From Palsa-883 sp963826975 (GTDB lineage: Bacteria; Pseudomonadota; Alphaproteobacteria; Acetobacterales; Acetobacteraceae), in assembly GCA_963826975.1 (NCBI GenBank), contig CAWGZJ010000008.1, positions 1 through 64,000 of the forward strand: 64,000 nucleotides of DNA, given 5' to 3'. The notes below the pieces were generated by a model. The model searched no databases, was not told the origin of the DNA, and saw only the letters and a program-made list of their open reading frames with translations. Numbering within the stretch: the stretch's first letter is position 1; each line of letters opens with the position of its first letter. Shown piece by piece: positions 34,156 to 42,834 of this stretch. Both the position numbers and the translations under genes were made by a program.

Positions 34156-34491
34156 ATGGGTATGACGCAGATGCAAGCTGTCGATGCCGTGATGCGAACC
34201 CTGGCCGACCCCACGCGGCGCGCGGTGTTCGAGCGGATCGTGACGTCCGAAGAGATCACCGTGGGCGAACTGACCCGGGGTAGCGGCGTGACGCAATCCG
34301 CCATCTCGCAGCACCTGCGGTCGTTGAAGCAGGCCGGCTTGATCGCCGACCGGCCTGCCGGCCGCAATGTGCATTATCGCGCCGACCCCAAGGGGCTCGC
34401 CCCGCTCGTCGATTGGATGGCGCTGTACGGCGTCTTCTGGCGCGAGCGCTTTGCCAACCTCAGAACGCTGCTGAAGGAGATCGATCCGTGA
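34156..34491 (+). CDS. ArsR-family winged-helix regulator
   Basis: The 111-residue protein is close in layout to the ArsR at 19392: MRTLADPTRRAVFERIVTSE, then GVTQSAISQHLRSLKQAGLI as helix-turn-helix, PAGRNVHYRADPKGLAPLVD as wing, and a FWRERFANLRTLLKEID tail. No metal-binding Cys is present. Its stop overlaps the GTG of the SRPBCC gene, so the two are translationally coupled. The repeats at 34120-34153 are the likely autoregulatory site. Confidence 0.92.
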   Translation: MGMTQMQAVDAVMRTLADPTRRAVFERIVTSEEITVGELTRGSGVTQSAISQHLRSLKQAGLIADRPAGRNVHYRADPKGLAPLVDWMALYGVFWRERFANLRTLLKEIDP

Positions 34492-35003
34492 TCGAGGCCG
34501 CAATGAAGTTCGATACGCAGGACATCGTCGTCGAGGAGGTGCTTCCGCACGCGCCGGAGATGATCTGGACAACGTTGACGACCGGCGAACTCATCGGCCG
34601 TTGGCTGATGAAGCCGACGGGGTTCGAGCCTGTGCAAGGCGCACGCTTCACGTTTCGGACGACGCCGGCCGGCGCGTGGGACGGCGTGATCCATTGCGAG
34701 GTGCTTGAAGTGATGCGCAACGAGCGCCTGGTCTATTCGTGGCAAGGCGGGCATGACGGCAACGCGCAATATGGCTCGCGCCTGGACACAATCGTCACCT
34801 GGACTCTTGCCAGGGTCGAGGGCGGCACCAGGCTTCGTCTCGTGCATTCCGGCTTTGTGATGCCGAAGAACGATGCCGCGTTCAGGAATATGCGCGCAGG
34901 CTGGAAGAAGGTTGTCGACCGGATCGGCGCCCTTTCCGGCGAGCAGAACGGAAAGGGCATTCCCTATCCGCAGACGACCGGTATCACCCAGACGTTGAAA
35001 TGA
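34488..35003 (+). CDS. SRPBCC (AHSA1/START-like) domain protein
   Basis: The 171-residue protein has the AHSA1-type fold: DIVVEEVLPHAPEMIWTTLT, LIGRWLMKPTGFEPVQGARF, the beta-sheet stretch ERLVYSWQGGHDG..TIVTWTLARVEGGTRL, and the long C-terminal helix AFRNMRAGWKKVVDRIGAL. It starts at a GTG overlapping the ArsR stop; an ATG 15 bases later is possible. Its own stop overlaps an ATG leading into the GST gene. The three genes form one operon: regulator, hydrophobic-ligand protein, transferase. Confidence 0.9.
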   Translation: MIEAAMKFDTQDIVVEEVLPHAPEMIWTTLTTGELIGRWLMKPTGFEPVQGARFTFRTTPAGAWDGVIHCEVLEVMRNERLVYSWQGGHDGNAQYGSRLDTIVTWTLARVEGGTRLRLVHSGFVMPKNDAAFRNMRAGWKKVVDRIGALSGEQNGKGIPYPQTTGITQTLK

Positions 35004-35014
35004 CAGGAGACGAC

Positions 35015-35668
35015 ATGGAAAAGATTGCTGTGTGGAGCTTTCGCTGGGCCCCGCCCTTCGCGCAGGGACTGGTGCGTGATTTGCGGGTGCGTTGGGCCCT
35101 GGAGGAGGCGGGGCTTGACTATGAAAGCCGGCTGATCGGCTTCGACGAGCGGACGTCCGATGCCTATCGACGCTATAATCCTTTTGCGATGGTGCCGGCA
35201 TTCGAGTCCGGCGGCGAAACCGTCATCGAGTCGGGCGCGATCGTGCATTCCATCGCCGAAGATTGCGAGGCGCTCATGCCCGCCGATCGGCGTACGGAAA
35301 CGCTTGCCTGGATGTTCGTTGCGCTCAATACGATCGAGCCGCCGGTGCAGAATCTCTCGGCGATGGACCTGCTGCACAAAGATGAAGAGTGGGCAAAGCT
35401 GCGACGTCCTGGAGCCATCGATGCGGTGAAGGTTCGATTGGCCACGCTTTCCGAAAGGCTCGATGGCCGCGATTACTTGCTTGGTTGCTTCACTGCGGCT
35501 GACATCCTGATGACGACGGTGCTGAGGCTTATCCGGCATACGGATCTGGTGGCCGGATTCAGCGTGCTCGACGCTTACGTCAAACGTTGCGAGACGCGCC
35601 CGGCATTCCAAAAGGCCTTGAGCGATCAGATGGCCGACTATGCACGCAACGCGCCGGTCGCAGCTTGA
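35015..35668 (+). CDS. Glutathione S-transferase family protein
   Basis: The 217-residue protein has the N-terminal thioredoxin-like part (WALEEAGLDYESRLIGFDER, then NPFAMVPAFESGGETVIESG with cis-Pro and E-S glutathione contacts) and the helical C-domain with YLLGCFTAADILMTTVLRLI. The start at 35015 is preferred because AGGAG lies 6 bases before it; an ATG at 35000 overlaps the SRPBCC stop. It is the last gene of the ArsR-SRPBCC-GST operon and converges on the OGT fusion gene across a palindromic repeat. Confidence 0.9.
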   Translation: MEKIAVWSFRWAPPFAQGLVRDLRVRWALEEAGLDYESRLIGFDERTSDAYRRYNPFAMVPAFESGGETVIESGAIVHSIAEDCEALMPADRRTETLAWMFVALNTIEPPVQNLSAMDLLHKDEEWAKLRRPGAIDAVKVRLATLSERLDGRDYLLGCFTAADILMTTVLRLIRHTDLVAGFSVLDAYVKRCETRPAFQKALSDQMADYARNAPVAA

Positions 35669-35721
35669 GGACGACCTGATCGTGTTGGGTGTTTGTGAGG
35701 AACCAACACTGGAAGGAGGAT

Positions 35722-35860
35722 TGGCACTCCCGTCATGACGGCGAAGGCCGGTATCCACGACTTGCCTTCGTCGCAACAAAGAAAGTCGTGAATACCGGCC
35801 TGCGCCGGCATGACGGGAGGCACCGCCGGTGGGTCAATCGTTACGGCTTCTGGTAATACT
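35722..35860. repeat. Dispersed palindromic repeat (VIPAxAGIHDF type), full copy
   Basis: The arms GTCATGACGGCGAAGGCCGG..TATCCACGAC and GTCGTGAATACCGGCC..GCCGGCATGACGG pair around a core CTTCGTCGCAACAAAGAAA. It lies between convergent genes and could end transcription from both sides. It occupies most of the gap 35,669-35,918, which has no gene. Confidence 0.8.
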
Positions 35861-35918
35861 GGGCGCTGCAACCGCGATCCTCCGCGCGCTGTGCGGTGAG
35901 AATTTCGCGGATTGCCGT

Positions 35919-38900
35919 TCAGGCGAGCGCGCTTCCTGCCGCCGCCTGCGCGCCCTCCAGCGTGCGCACCGTCAGCGCTTCAAAGTCCCGTACCCAGCCA
36001 CGCGCGTCGCCAAGCGGCATGCGGCGGATCGTTTCGCGCAGGTCGCGCCGCAGCGCGCGTCGGCGTTCCGCATCACCCGCCAGGGCGACCGCGGTGTCGA
36101 CGTACGCCTCCGCCGTGTCCACCGCGAGATCGCGAAGCCCGGCATTCACCAGGTTGCTGAAGCTCAGCCGCTCGAAGAACGCCGGGCCGACCAGGCTGAC
36201 CGTCGGCACGCCCATCCACAGCGCCTCGCACGTCGTCGTCCCGCCGGTCTGCGGCAGCGTGTCGAGGGCGATGTCGATGTCGTTGTAACGCGCGATGTGC
36301 CGGCCGCGGATCGCGGCGTAGGCCAGCCGGTCGGCCGCAATCCCGTGCCGTGCGAAGACCCGCGCCATCCCCTCGCGAAATGTGGCAACCCCGGCCTCCG
36401 GCCGCACGATCAGGAACCGGCTGCCCGGCACAAGCCGCAGCACGCGCGCCCACAGCGCGATCGCCTCAGGCGAGTATTTATAGGGGTTGTTCATTGTGCC
36501 GAAAGTCAGCCGGCCGGCGCGCTCCTCCGGCAGGTCCGGCAAGATCGGGTGGTCGGTGAAGCTCAGCCGGCCAATGCTCACCCAGCTTGACGGCATCTCG
36601 AATGGGCGCTCCAGCAGCAGCCGCTGGTCGGGCGGCTTCAGATAGGGATCCACCAGGATGTGGCTGATCCGGCTGAGCCCGGACGAATGCGGATAGCCGA
36701 GCCAGCTCACCTGTACCGGGGCCGGCTGGTGCGCCATGACCTCAAGTCGATTGAGATGGGTCGAACCGCCAAGCTCGAACAGGATGTCGAGCCGGTCGTC
36801 TGCGATACGCCGTGCGATATCCCGCTCCGGCAGGTTCGGCATCCGGCGGAATTCCGCGACCTGACTGGCGATGTAGCGCTGCACCTCATCGGGTTCACCT
36901 GGGTAGAAGGAGTAGGCGAACAGTTCAAACCGATCGCGGTCGTAATGGTCAAAGATCGGCAGCGCGAAATAGCTCACCGGATGATGCCGCAGGTCTGACG
37001 ATACGATACCGACGCGAATACGCATCCCCGGCGGCGCGCGGCGCGTGACCAGCGGCTCCGGCTTCGCCTCGTAACGCTCGCCCCATTGCCGGTGGCATTC
37101 CACCAGCGTCAGCCGATCCTGCATCGTCCGCACGCGACCGAGCTGCGCGTGCAGCGCGCCAACCACGTTGCGACGCACCCAGTAGTCCAACAGGGCGCGG
37201 CGATCCGGAAACAGCGCATCGAACGCGGCGAGCGTGTCCAGATCGGCGACGCGCAGCAACGCGCTCTGCACCGCGTGCGCGCTGGCCGGATGCAGGACCC
37301 CCCGCGCGATCATGCCACGCGCGATGGCGGCGGCTTCAGCGATATGGGCGGCCTCGCTGCCGTGGCGGCTGTTCAGCAGGCTCCAGCACAGCTTGCCCTG
37401 GGCGTGCTGATCGTCGGGGCGCAGCGCGACCGCGCGCTGGTAGTGCGCGTTCGCCGGTTCCCGGCGCTCTTCCGCTAGTAGCGCGTCGGCAAGCGCCAGA
37501 TGCACGTCTGCATTGTCAGGCGCCCGCGCCAGCAGATCGCGCAGCAGCAGGCTCGCCGGCTTGGCGTGCCCGGACAGGCGCAGCATCTGCGCCTTGATCA
37601 GCAGCAGCTCCACATCGTCCGGCTGCGTATCGAGTGCCGTGTCAAGGTCCGCCAGCGCCGGGTCGAAACGCCCGGCCATGAAATGCGCACGCGCGCGGTC
37701 GCGCAGTGTCGCAGTGGAGGCCGGTGCCACCGCTATCGCCTGATCGAGCCGCGCCATCGCGTCCGCATCGCGCCCGGAGCGGGCGAGCGCGTTACCCAGC
37801 AGGCGCAGCGTATCGGTGCGCGCCGGGGCGGCGGCCAGTGCCCGTTCATAGGCGTCCACCGCCGCGTCCGCGTTTTCCATGTCCAGATGGACGTTGCCCA
37901 GGTTGACCCAGGCGGTCTCGTTGCTCGGGTCCAGGGACGCGGCCCGTTCAAGGCAGGGGCGGGCCCGGGCGAAATCACCGCGTTGACGATATAGCACCCC
38001 GAGCAGGTTGAGTGCGGCCGGATGGTCGGGCTGCCGCTGCAGCACTGCCTCGACCGCCGTGCGTGCTTCATCGCGCCGATCGGCGCGGAACAGCGCCGCC
38101 GCCTGATCGTAGTCGGGCGGCGGGGCCGGCTGGGTCACACCGCCGGCGGCTTTCCACAACGCCGCCAGCCCGTCCTCCAGCGTGATCGACGGCACGAACC
38201 CGGTGGCGCGCAGCCGTGCGGTATCGGCGGTTATCGCCGGCGGCTCGCCGCTGCGCCGCGCACCCACCGCCAGCAGATCGGGTCGGCCGGCCAGCCGAGC
38301 CAGCTGGCCAGCCAGCGCGCCGATCGTCACCGGCTGGCCGGATGCGACGTTGACCGTGCCGCGCACCTCGCCCGCCAGCAGATGCGCCAGCGCCCTGCCG
38401 GCGTCGCCGACATGCATGAAGTCCCGTGTCGCGTTGGCGGGTCCGGTCGCGGCCCGCTGTCCCGCCAGCAACGCCGCCAGCACTCCAGGCACGAGACGCG
38501 CCGGCGCCTCGTGCGGCCCGTACAGGTGGAACAGGCGCGCCCAGACAAGCCCGATCCCGGCGTCGTCGGCGAATGCCGCCATCAGGCGGTGTAGCGCGTC
38601 TTTCGCGGTGCCGTACAGCGAGGCCGGGCGGCACGGGTCGTCCTCCCGCCACGGCCGCGCCGGTGCGGCGCGCCAGTCGTATTCGGCGCAGCTTCCCACC
38701 ATCAGCATCCGCCGCGTGCCTTGCGCCGCTGCCACGCGCGCCAGGTCGAGCGACGCCGCGACCCAGTCGAGATTGGCAGGCGAGGTCCAGAACACGCCGT
38801 GCCCGGTTTCCCAGGCACAATGCAGCAGCGCCTGTGGCCGCACCGCCGCCACCAGTTGCCGGCGCGCCGCCTGGTCCAGCAGGTCGGCACGGTACCAGCG

Positions 38901-39026
38901 TGCCCGCGCGTCGGTCACTGTATTGCCGAGCGCATGCACCTCGTACGACAGGTCGAGCAGCGGCCCGATCACCTGCCGCCCGACAAAGCCGGATGCGCCG
39001 GTCAGCAGCACACGAGGCGCGCTCAC
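35919..39026 (-). CDS. SDR epimerase-TPR-OGT (GT41) fusion glycosyltransferase
   Basis: The 1035-residue protein has three parts. Residues 1-290 are an extended SDR (VLLTGASGFVGRQVIGPLLD, SCAEYD with Ser, YGTAKDALHRL as YxxxK), like NDP-sugar epimerases/reductases. Residues 300-550 are TPR repeats (ALNLLGVLYRQRGDFARARP, NLGNVHLDMENADAAVDAYE). Residues 660-1005 match the OGT/SPINDLY catalytic fold (VGIVSSDLRHHPVSYFALPI, QVSWLGYPHSSGL, FGTMNNPYKYSPEAIALWAR, LDTLPQTGGTTTCEALWMGV). OGT-type enzymes glycosylate Ser/Thr of proteins in the cytoplasm using the TPR groove to hold them. The SDR part could finish the nucleotide sugar. It starts at a GTG overlapping the RfbC stop and ends the long minus-strand operon. 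Confidence 0.88.
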   Translation of the reverse strand: MSAPRVLLTGASGFVGRQVIGPLLDLSYEVHALGNTVTDARARWYRADLLDQAARRQLVAAVRPQALLHCAWETGHGVFWTSPANLDWVAASLDLARVAAAQGTRRMLMVGSCAEYDWRAAPARPWREDDPCRPASLYGTAKDALHRLMAAFADDAGIGLVWARLFHLYGPHEAPARLVPGVLAALLAGQRAATGPANATRDFMHVGDAGRALAHLLAGEVRGTVNVASGQPVTIGALAGQLARLAGRPDLLAVGARRSGEPPAITADTARLRATGFVPSITLEDGLAALWKAAGGVTQPAPPPDYDQAAALFRADRRDEARTAVEAVLQRQPDHPAALNLLGVLYRQRGDFARARPCLERAASLDPSNETAWVNLGNVHLDMENADAAVDAYERALAAAPARTDTLRLLGNALARSGRDADAMARLDQAIAVAPASTATLRDRARAHFMAGRFDPALADLDTALDTQPDDVELLLIKAQMLRLSGHAKPASLLLRDLLARAPDNADVHLALADALLAEERREPANAHYQRAVALRPDDQHAQGKLCWSLLNSRHGSEAAHIAEAAAIARGMIARGVLHPASAHAVQSALLRVADLDTLAAFDALFPDRRALLDYWVRRNVVGALHAQLGRVRTMQDRLTLVECHRQWGERYEAKPEPLVTRRAPPGMRIRVGIVSSDLRHHPVSYFALPIFDHYDRDRFELFAYSFYPGEPDEVQRYIASQVAEFRRMPNLPERDIARRIADDRLDILFELGGSTHLNRLEVMAHQPAPVQVSWLGYPHSSGLSRISHILVDPYLKPPDQRLLLERPFEMPSSWVSIGRLSFTDHPILPDLPEERAGRLTFGTMNNPYKYSPEAIALWARVLRLVPGSRFLIVRPEAGVATFREGMARVFARHGIAADRLAYAAIRGRHIARYNDIDIALDTLPQTGGTTTCEALWMGVPTVSLVGPAFFERLSFSNLVNAGLRDLAVDTAEAYVDTAVALAGDAERRRALRRDLRETIRRMPLGDARGWVRDFEALTVRTLEGAQAAAGSALA

Positions 39027-39553
39027 GGGGCGAAATCCGGCCAGGCTTTGTCGCGATCGGACATTTCCCCCGGCAGCAACGGCCAGCCAATCCCGAAGGT
39101 CGGATCGTCCCAGCGCGCACCGCGCGAAAGCTCGCCGTGATATGCCGCGGTCATCTGGTAGAACACCTCGCTCTCGTCAGCCAGCGTCTGGAAGCCGTGG
39201 GCAAACCCCGGCGGGATGTAGAGCGCCCGTCCGTTCCGCGCCGTCAGTTCGATGCCCACCCACCGATGCAACGTCGGAGAGCCCTGACACAGATCCACCG
39301 CCACGTCGAAGATCGCGCCGCTGGTGCAACGGACCAGTTTGCCCTCGGGATGCGGCTCGGCCTGCCAGTGCAGCCCGCGCAGCGTGCCGCGACGCCTGTT
39401 GAACGATACGTTGCATTGCACGAAGCCAGTCGGCAGGCCGTGTGCCGCGAACTCTTCGGCGCAGAAGCTGCGAGCGAAATGACCGCGCGGATCGGTGCGC
39501 AGTTCGAGATCGATCTGCCAAACACCGGCCAGCGCGGTGGGCGTGAAGATCAT
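39023..39553 (-). CDS. rfbC: dTDP-4-dehydrorhamnose 3,5-epimerase-like (RmlC/RfbC family)
   Basis: The 176-residue protein is a cupin of the RmlC family that epimerises 4-keto-6-deoxy nucleotide sugars at C3 and/or C5. Family motifs are DPRGHFARSFCAEEFAAHGL, QCNVSFNRRRGTLRGLHWQA (with catalytic His), GAIFDVAVDLCQGSPTLHRW and ALYIPPGFAHGFQTL (second His and metal-like site). In CDP-sugar loci the homologue acts on branched or 3-deoxy sugars. The ATG overlaps the stop of the methyltransferase gene, and its stop overlaps the start of the OGT fusion. The length is normal. Confidence 0.9.
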   Translation of the reverse strand: MIFTPTALAGVWQIDLELRTDPRGHFARSFCAEEFAAHGLPTGFVQCNVSFNRRRGTLRGLHWQAEPHPEGKLVRCTSGAIFDVAVDLCQGSPTLHRWVGIELTARNGRALYIPPGFAHGFQTLADESEVFYQMTAAYHGELSRGARWDDPTFGIGWPLLPGEMSDRDKAWPDFAP

Positions 39554-40785
39554 GGCAGCACCCGCGTGGTCGGGATCGGCACCACGAAGCGCCCGCCCCA
39601 TTCGAGCACGGCGGACATCTGGGTGGTAATCTCCTCCTGCAGGTTCCATGGCAGGATCAGCACGTAGTCCGGCTTCGCGTGCAGGATCTCTTCCGGCGCG
39701 CGGACGGGAATGCGCGTGCCCGGCAGCCTCATGCCCTGCTTATGCGGGCTGCGGTCCACGGTAAACGCGATCAGCTCGCGCCCGACGCCGCAATAGTTCA
39801 GCAGCGTGTTGCCCTTGGCCGGCGCGCCATAGGCCGCGACAAGCCGGCCTTGTGCCTTCGCGTCGATCAGGAACCGCAGCAGCGCGCATTTCACGTCGAC
39901 CACCTGCCGGGCGAAGTGCCGATAGGCGTCGTCGCCCTCGAGCCCGGCGGCGATCTCCTCGGCGAGCAGCCGCGCCACCGCCGGTGTGTCGGTATGGCGC
40001 GTGCCGGAAGCGTGGCAGGCGAACACCCGGAGCGAGCCGCCATGCGTCGGAAGCTGCTCCACGTCGAACACGCGCAATCCGTGCCGGGCGAAGATGCGCC
40101 GCACGACATGCAGCGAGAAATACGAGAAATGCTCGTGGTAGATCGTGTCGAACTGCGTTCCTTGCATCAGCCGCAGCAGATGCGGGAATTCGACGGTGAC
40201 GACGCCCGGCGGCTTCAGCAGGATCGCGAAACCGCGGACGAAATCGTTGATATCGGGCACATGCGCCAGGACGTTGTTCGCCACCAACAGGTCGGGCGCG
40301 ATGCCCTGCTCGCGCAGCAGCGTCGCGGTTTCCACACCGAAAAAGGTGACCTCGGTCGGGATGCCCTTTCCGACCGCCGCCGCGGCGACGTTGACCGCCG
40401 GCTCCACGCCTAGCACGCCGATGCCGCGGCGCTTGAAATATTGCAGCAGGTAGCCGTCGTTGCTGGCGACCTCCACGACCATCGCATCGGCGCCAAGGCC
40501 GAGACGCTGCGTCATCGTCTCGGCATACGCTTGGGCGTGGCGAAGCCAGCTCTCCGAGAAGGAGCTGAAATAGATGTAGTCGCGGAAGATGCTTTGCGGG
40601 CTTTCAAATTCCTCGAGCTGGACAAGGTGGCAAGCGCTGCAGACATAAGCGTGCAGTGGATAGAATGGCTCCATCGCCCGCGCTCGCTCCGGCGGAACAA
40701 AGGAGTTGGCGAGCGGCGTCAGGCCAAGGTCGGCGAAGGTCTCGTGCAGCGGGGCCTGGCAGAAGCGGCAATGGTTCACGGTCAT
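39550..40785 (-). CDS. Zinc-binding class I SAM-dependent C-methyltransferase (TylCIII/NovU type)
   Basis: The 411-residue protein has the three-part layout of sugar C-methyltransferases. An N-terminal zinc domain has Cys pairs HCRFCQAPL and YVCSACHLVQLEEF. A central SAM fold shows VVEVASNDGYLLQYFKRRGI and VLGVEPAVNVA, with NVLAHVPDINDFVRG and the catalytic-region FDTIYHEHFSYFSL. The C-terminal Rossmann-like domain has VAAYGAPAKGNTLLNYCG. Such enzymes add a methyl group to C3 of 4-keto deoxysugars, giving branched sugars. The ATG at 40785 overlaps the stop of the SDR gene, and the stop overlaps RfbC. Confidence 0.9.
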   Translation of the reverse strand: MTVNHCRFCQAPLHETFADLGLTPLANSFVPPERARAMEPFYPLHAYVCSACHLVQLEEFESPQSIFRDYIYFSSFSESWLRHAQAYAETMTQRLGLGADAMVVEVASNDGYLLQYFKRRGIGVLGVEPAVNVAAAAVGKGIPTEVTFFGVETATLLREQGIAPDLLVANNVLAHVPDINDFVRGFAILLKPPGVVTVEFPHLLRLMQGTQFDTIYHEHFSYFSLHVVRRIFARHGLRVFDVEQLPTHGGSLRVFACHASGTRHTDTPAVARLLAEEIAAGLEGDDAYRHFARQVVDVKCALLRFLIDAKAQGRLVAAYGAPAKGNTLLNYCGVGRELIAFTVDRSPHKQGMRLPGTRIPVRAPEEILHAKPDYVLILPWNLQEEITTQMSAVLEWGGRFVVPIPTTRVLP

Positions 40786-41844
40786 CGGTTCGTTTTCGGT
40801 TCGGACCTTCGCAGATTGGCGGTCAAGGCTCCGCGGGCCAGCAGGTCGGCCAGCACGTGCAGGCGGATATAGCCCGAAATCGCGGAAGTTGGCCGTATCG
40901 AACCGGATCGCCCGCAAGCCTTCACCCAGGCGACGGATACTTTCGTCGAGCTCCACCTGCGGCTGGTGCCCCGGCGCGAGTTCGCGAAAGCGGCTGAAAT
41001 CGACCGCATAGGAACGCCGGTCCGGCGGGGCGTCCGGGTTGATGGAGACCTTTGCGCCATCGAATGCACGGGCGCAGGCTTCGGCCAGATCGCGAACACG
41101 AAAGTTCCACCGGTCCGCGCCGGCATTGACCGTCAGCACCGTGCCGCCGCGCTCCGCATCGCGGGTGGCGGCCCACTCGATCGCGCGTGCCATGTCGGCA
41201 ACGTCGATCAGCGGACGCCATGGCGTTCCGTCGCTGAGCACGGTGATCTCGCCGGAGGTCATGGCACAAGCGGCGAAATCGTTCAGCACAAGGTCCAGTC
41301 TCAGGCGATCCGACATGCCGCAGGCGGTGGCGAACCGCAGGCTGGTGATGGTCATCTTGCCGTTGGCAAAGCTCGCGAGGCCCTGCTCCGTGTCGAGCTT
41401 GGATCGGGCGTAGGCGGTCAGCGGGTTGACCGGATCGTCTTCGGTGCGGGCCTTGCCCTCGGCGAAACCGTACACACTGCAACTGGACGCGAAGACAAAG
41501 TTGCGCACGCCGGCGTCCGACGCGAGCCGCGCCAGGCGCAGGCTGGCGGCGCGGTTGATGCTGTCCGTTGCCGCCTCGAACTGCTGGCCCATCGGATCAT
41601 TCGAGATGGCGGCCAGATGCACCACGGCGTCGGTGCCGTGCAAAAGCTCGGCCGGCAGATCGCGTACGTCGCCGAAGTGCTGTTGCGACAGCAGCGTCTC
41701 GGGAAGCAGCCCGGTGGTGGTGAGGCAGTGCGCGAAATACCCGGCGTCGAAGCCGATCAGCTCCGCGTCGGGAAACCGGCCGCGCAGATGCCGGGCGACG
41801 ACGGGGCCGACATATCCCATGTTGCCGGTTATGACGATGCGCAT
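40782..41844 (-). CDS. NAD-dependent epimerase/dehydratase (extended SDR), frameshift near the end
   Basis: The protein of about 353 residues is an extended SDR of nucleotide-sugar metabolism: MRIVITGNMGYVGPVVARHL (GxxGxxG), AVVHLAAISNDPMGQQFEAA, SSCSVYGFAEGKA (Ser), AYARSKLDTEQGL (YxxxK) and RFATACGMSDRLRLDLVLND. It probably acts as a 4-ketoreductase or epimerase. The frame breaks near 40,880 by one base. The other frame gives YIRLHVLADLLARG and ends at a stop that overlaps the ATG of the methyltransferase, so the two genes are separate and coupled even though one frame appears to join them. Start 41844 is the first Met with family similarity. Confidence 0.85.
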
Positions 41845-41920
41845 CCGTCGGTTCCTGTCGGTGAGGTGAGCCGCCGGCTTGATGCTACAGGAAAGCAAGT
41901 CGACGTGGGCGTAGGGCGCT

Positions 41921-42039
41921 ATTCTCCCCCTCCCCTTGAGGGAGGGGGTTGGGGGGAGGGGTTGGTGCGCCACAAGCCTCGGAGCGACCCTGGCACCAAC
42001 CCCTCCCCCAACCCCCTCCCTCAAGGGGAGGGGGAGAAT
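41921..42039. repeat. Long palindromic repeat (NPLPQGEGE type), intergenic copy
   Basis: The arms ATTCTCCCCCTCCCCTTGAG..GGAGGGGTT and AACCCCTCCCC..GGGGGAGAAT are complementary over about 40 bases around a 35-base centre. It fills the gap between the RfbF and SDR genes of the operon. A second copy lies inside the SecA-like gene at 49,114. Confidence 0.9.
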
Positions 42040-42051
42040 GTTACGCTTCAG

Positions 42052-42819
42052 TCATTCCCACAGTTTCCACGGCGCCGCACCCGTGTCCCACAACGCATTC
42101 AGGGCAAGCTTTTCGCGCAAGGTGTCCATCGGCTGCCAGAACCCGTCATGTGAGAATGCCTGAAGCTGCCCATCGCGCGCCAGACGCTGCAAAGGTTCCC
42201 GCTCGAACACCGTCGTGTCGCCCTCGATCAGATCGAGCACGCCCGGCGACAGGACGAAAAAACCGCCGTTGATCCAGCCCTCGCTTGGCGCGTCGGTGAA
42301 GCTGGTGACGGCATCGCCGGAAATGCGCAAACCCCCGAAGCGCGGCGGCGGCCGCACCGCGGTGATGGTCGCCAGCCGGCCGTGCTTGCGGTGAAAGGCG
42401 ACCGCGCGTGCGATGTCGATATCGCCCAGGCCGTCGCCATAGGTCATGCAGAACGGCTCGTCCGGCGACAGATAGGGTGCGACCCGGCGCATGCGTCCGC
42501 CCGTTTCGGTCGCGTCGCCGGTGTCGGCCAGCGTCACGCGCCAGTTCTCGCCCGAGTGGTTGTGATAGTCGATCCGGTTGGCGCCAAGATCGATGGTCAC
42601 ATCGGACCGGTGCAGCATGTAGCTGGCAAAATACGCCTTGATGACATGGCCCTTGTAGCCGAGGCAGATCACGAAGTCGGTCAGGCCGAAATGCGCATAA
42701 AGCCGCATAATGTGCCACAGGATCGGCCGGCCGCCGACCTCCACCATTGGCTTCGGGATCGCCGCGGTCTCCTCCGACAACCGCGTGCCGCGGCCGCCGG
42801 CCAGGATGACCACTTTCAT
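42052..42819 (-). CDS. rfbF: Glucose-1-phosphate cytidylyltransferase
   Basis: The 255-residue enzyme makes CDP-glucose from CTP and glucose-1-phosphate, the first step of CDP-deoxysugar pathways. The family start MKVVILAGGRGTRLSEETAA, IPKPMVEVGGRPILWHIMRL, ICLGYKGHVIKAYF, CMTYGDGLGDIDI with the metal-binding Asp, INGGFFVLSPGVLDLI and FWQPMDTLREKLALNALW are all present, and the length equals that of RfbF. The ATG is 15 bases after the stop of the Hint-domain gene. The usual partner RfbG (CDP-glucose 4,6-dehydratase) is not in the window. Confidence 0.95.
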   Translation of the reverse strand: MKVVILAGGRGTRLSEETAAIPKPMVEVGGRPILWHIMRLYAHFGLTDFVICLGYKGHVIKAYFASYMLHRSDVTIDLGANRIDYHNHSGENWRVTLADTGDATETGGRMRRVAPYLSPDEPFCMTYGDGLGDIDIARAVAFHRKHGRLATITAVRPPPRFGGLRISGDAVTSFTDAPSEGWINGGFFVLSPGVLDLIEGDTTVFEREPLQRLARDGQLQAFSHDGFWQPMDTLREKLALNALWDTGAAPWKLWE

Positions 42820-42834
42820 GACGGTTGTTCCCGC

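Noticed and set aside
39550..42024. SDR-methyltransferase fusion of 824 residues
   Set aside because: The joined frame results from a one-base shift near 40,880; in the other frame the SDR ends at a stop overlapping the methyltransferase ATG.
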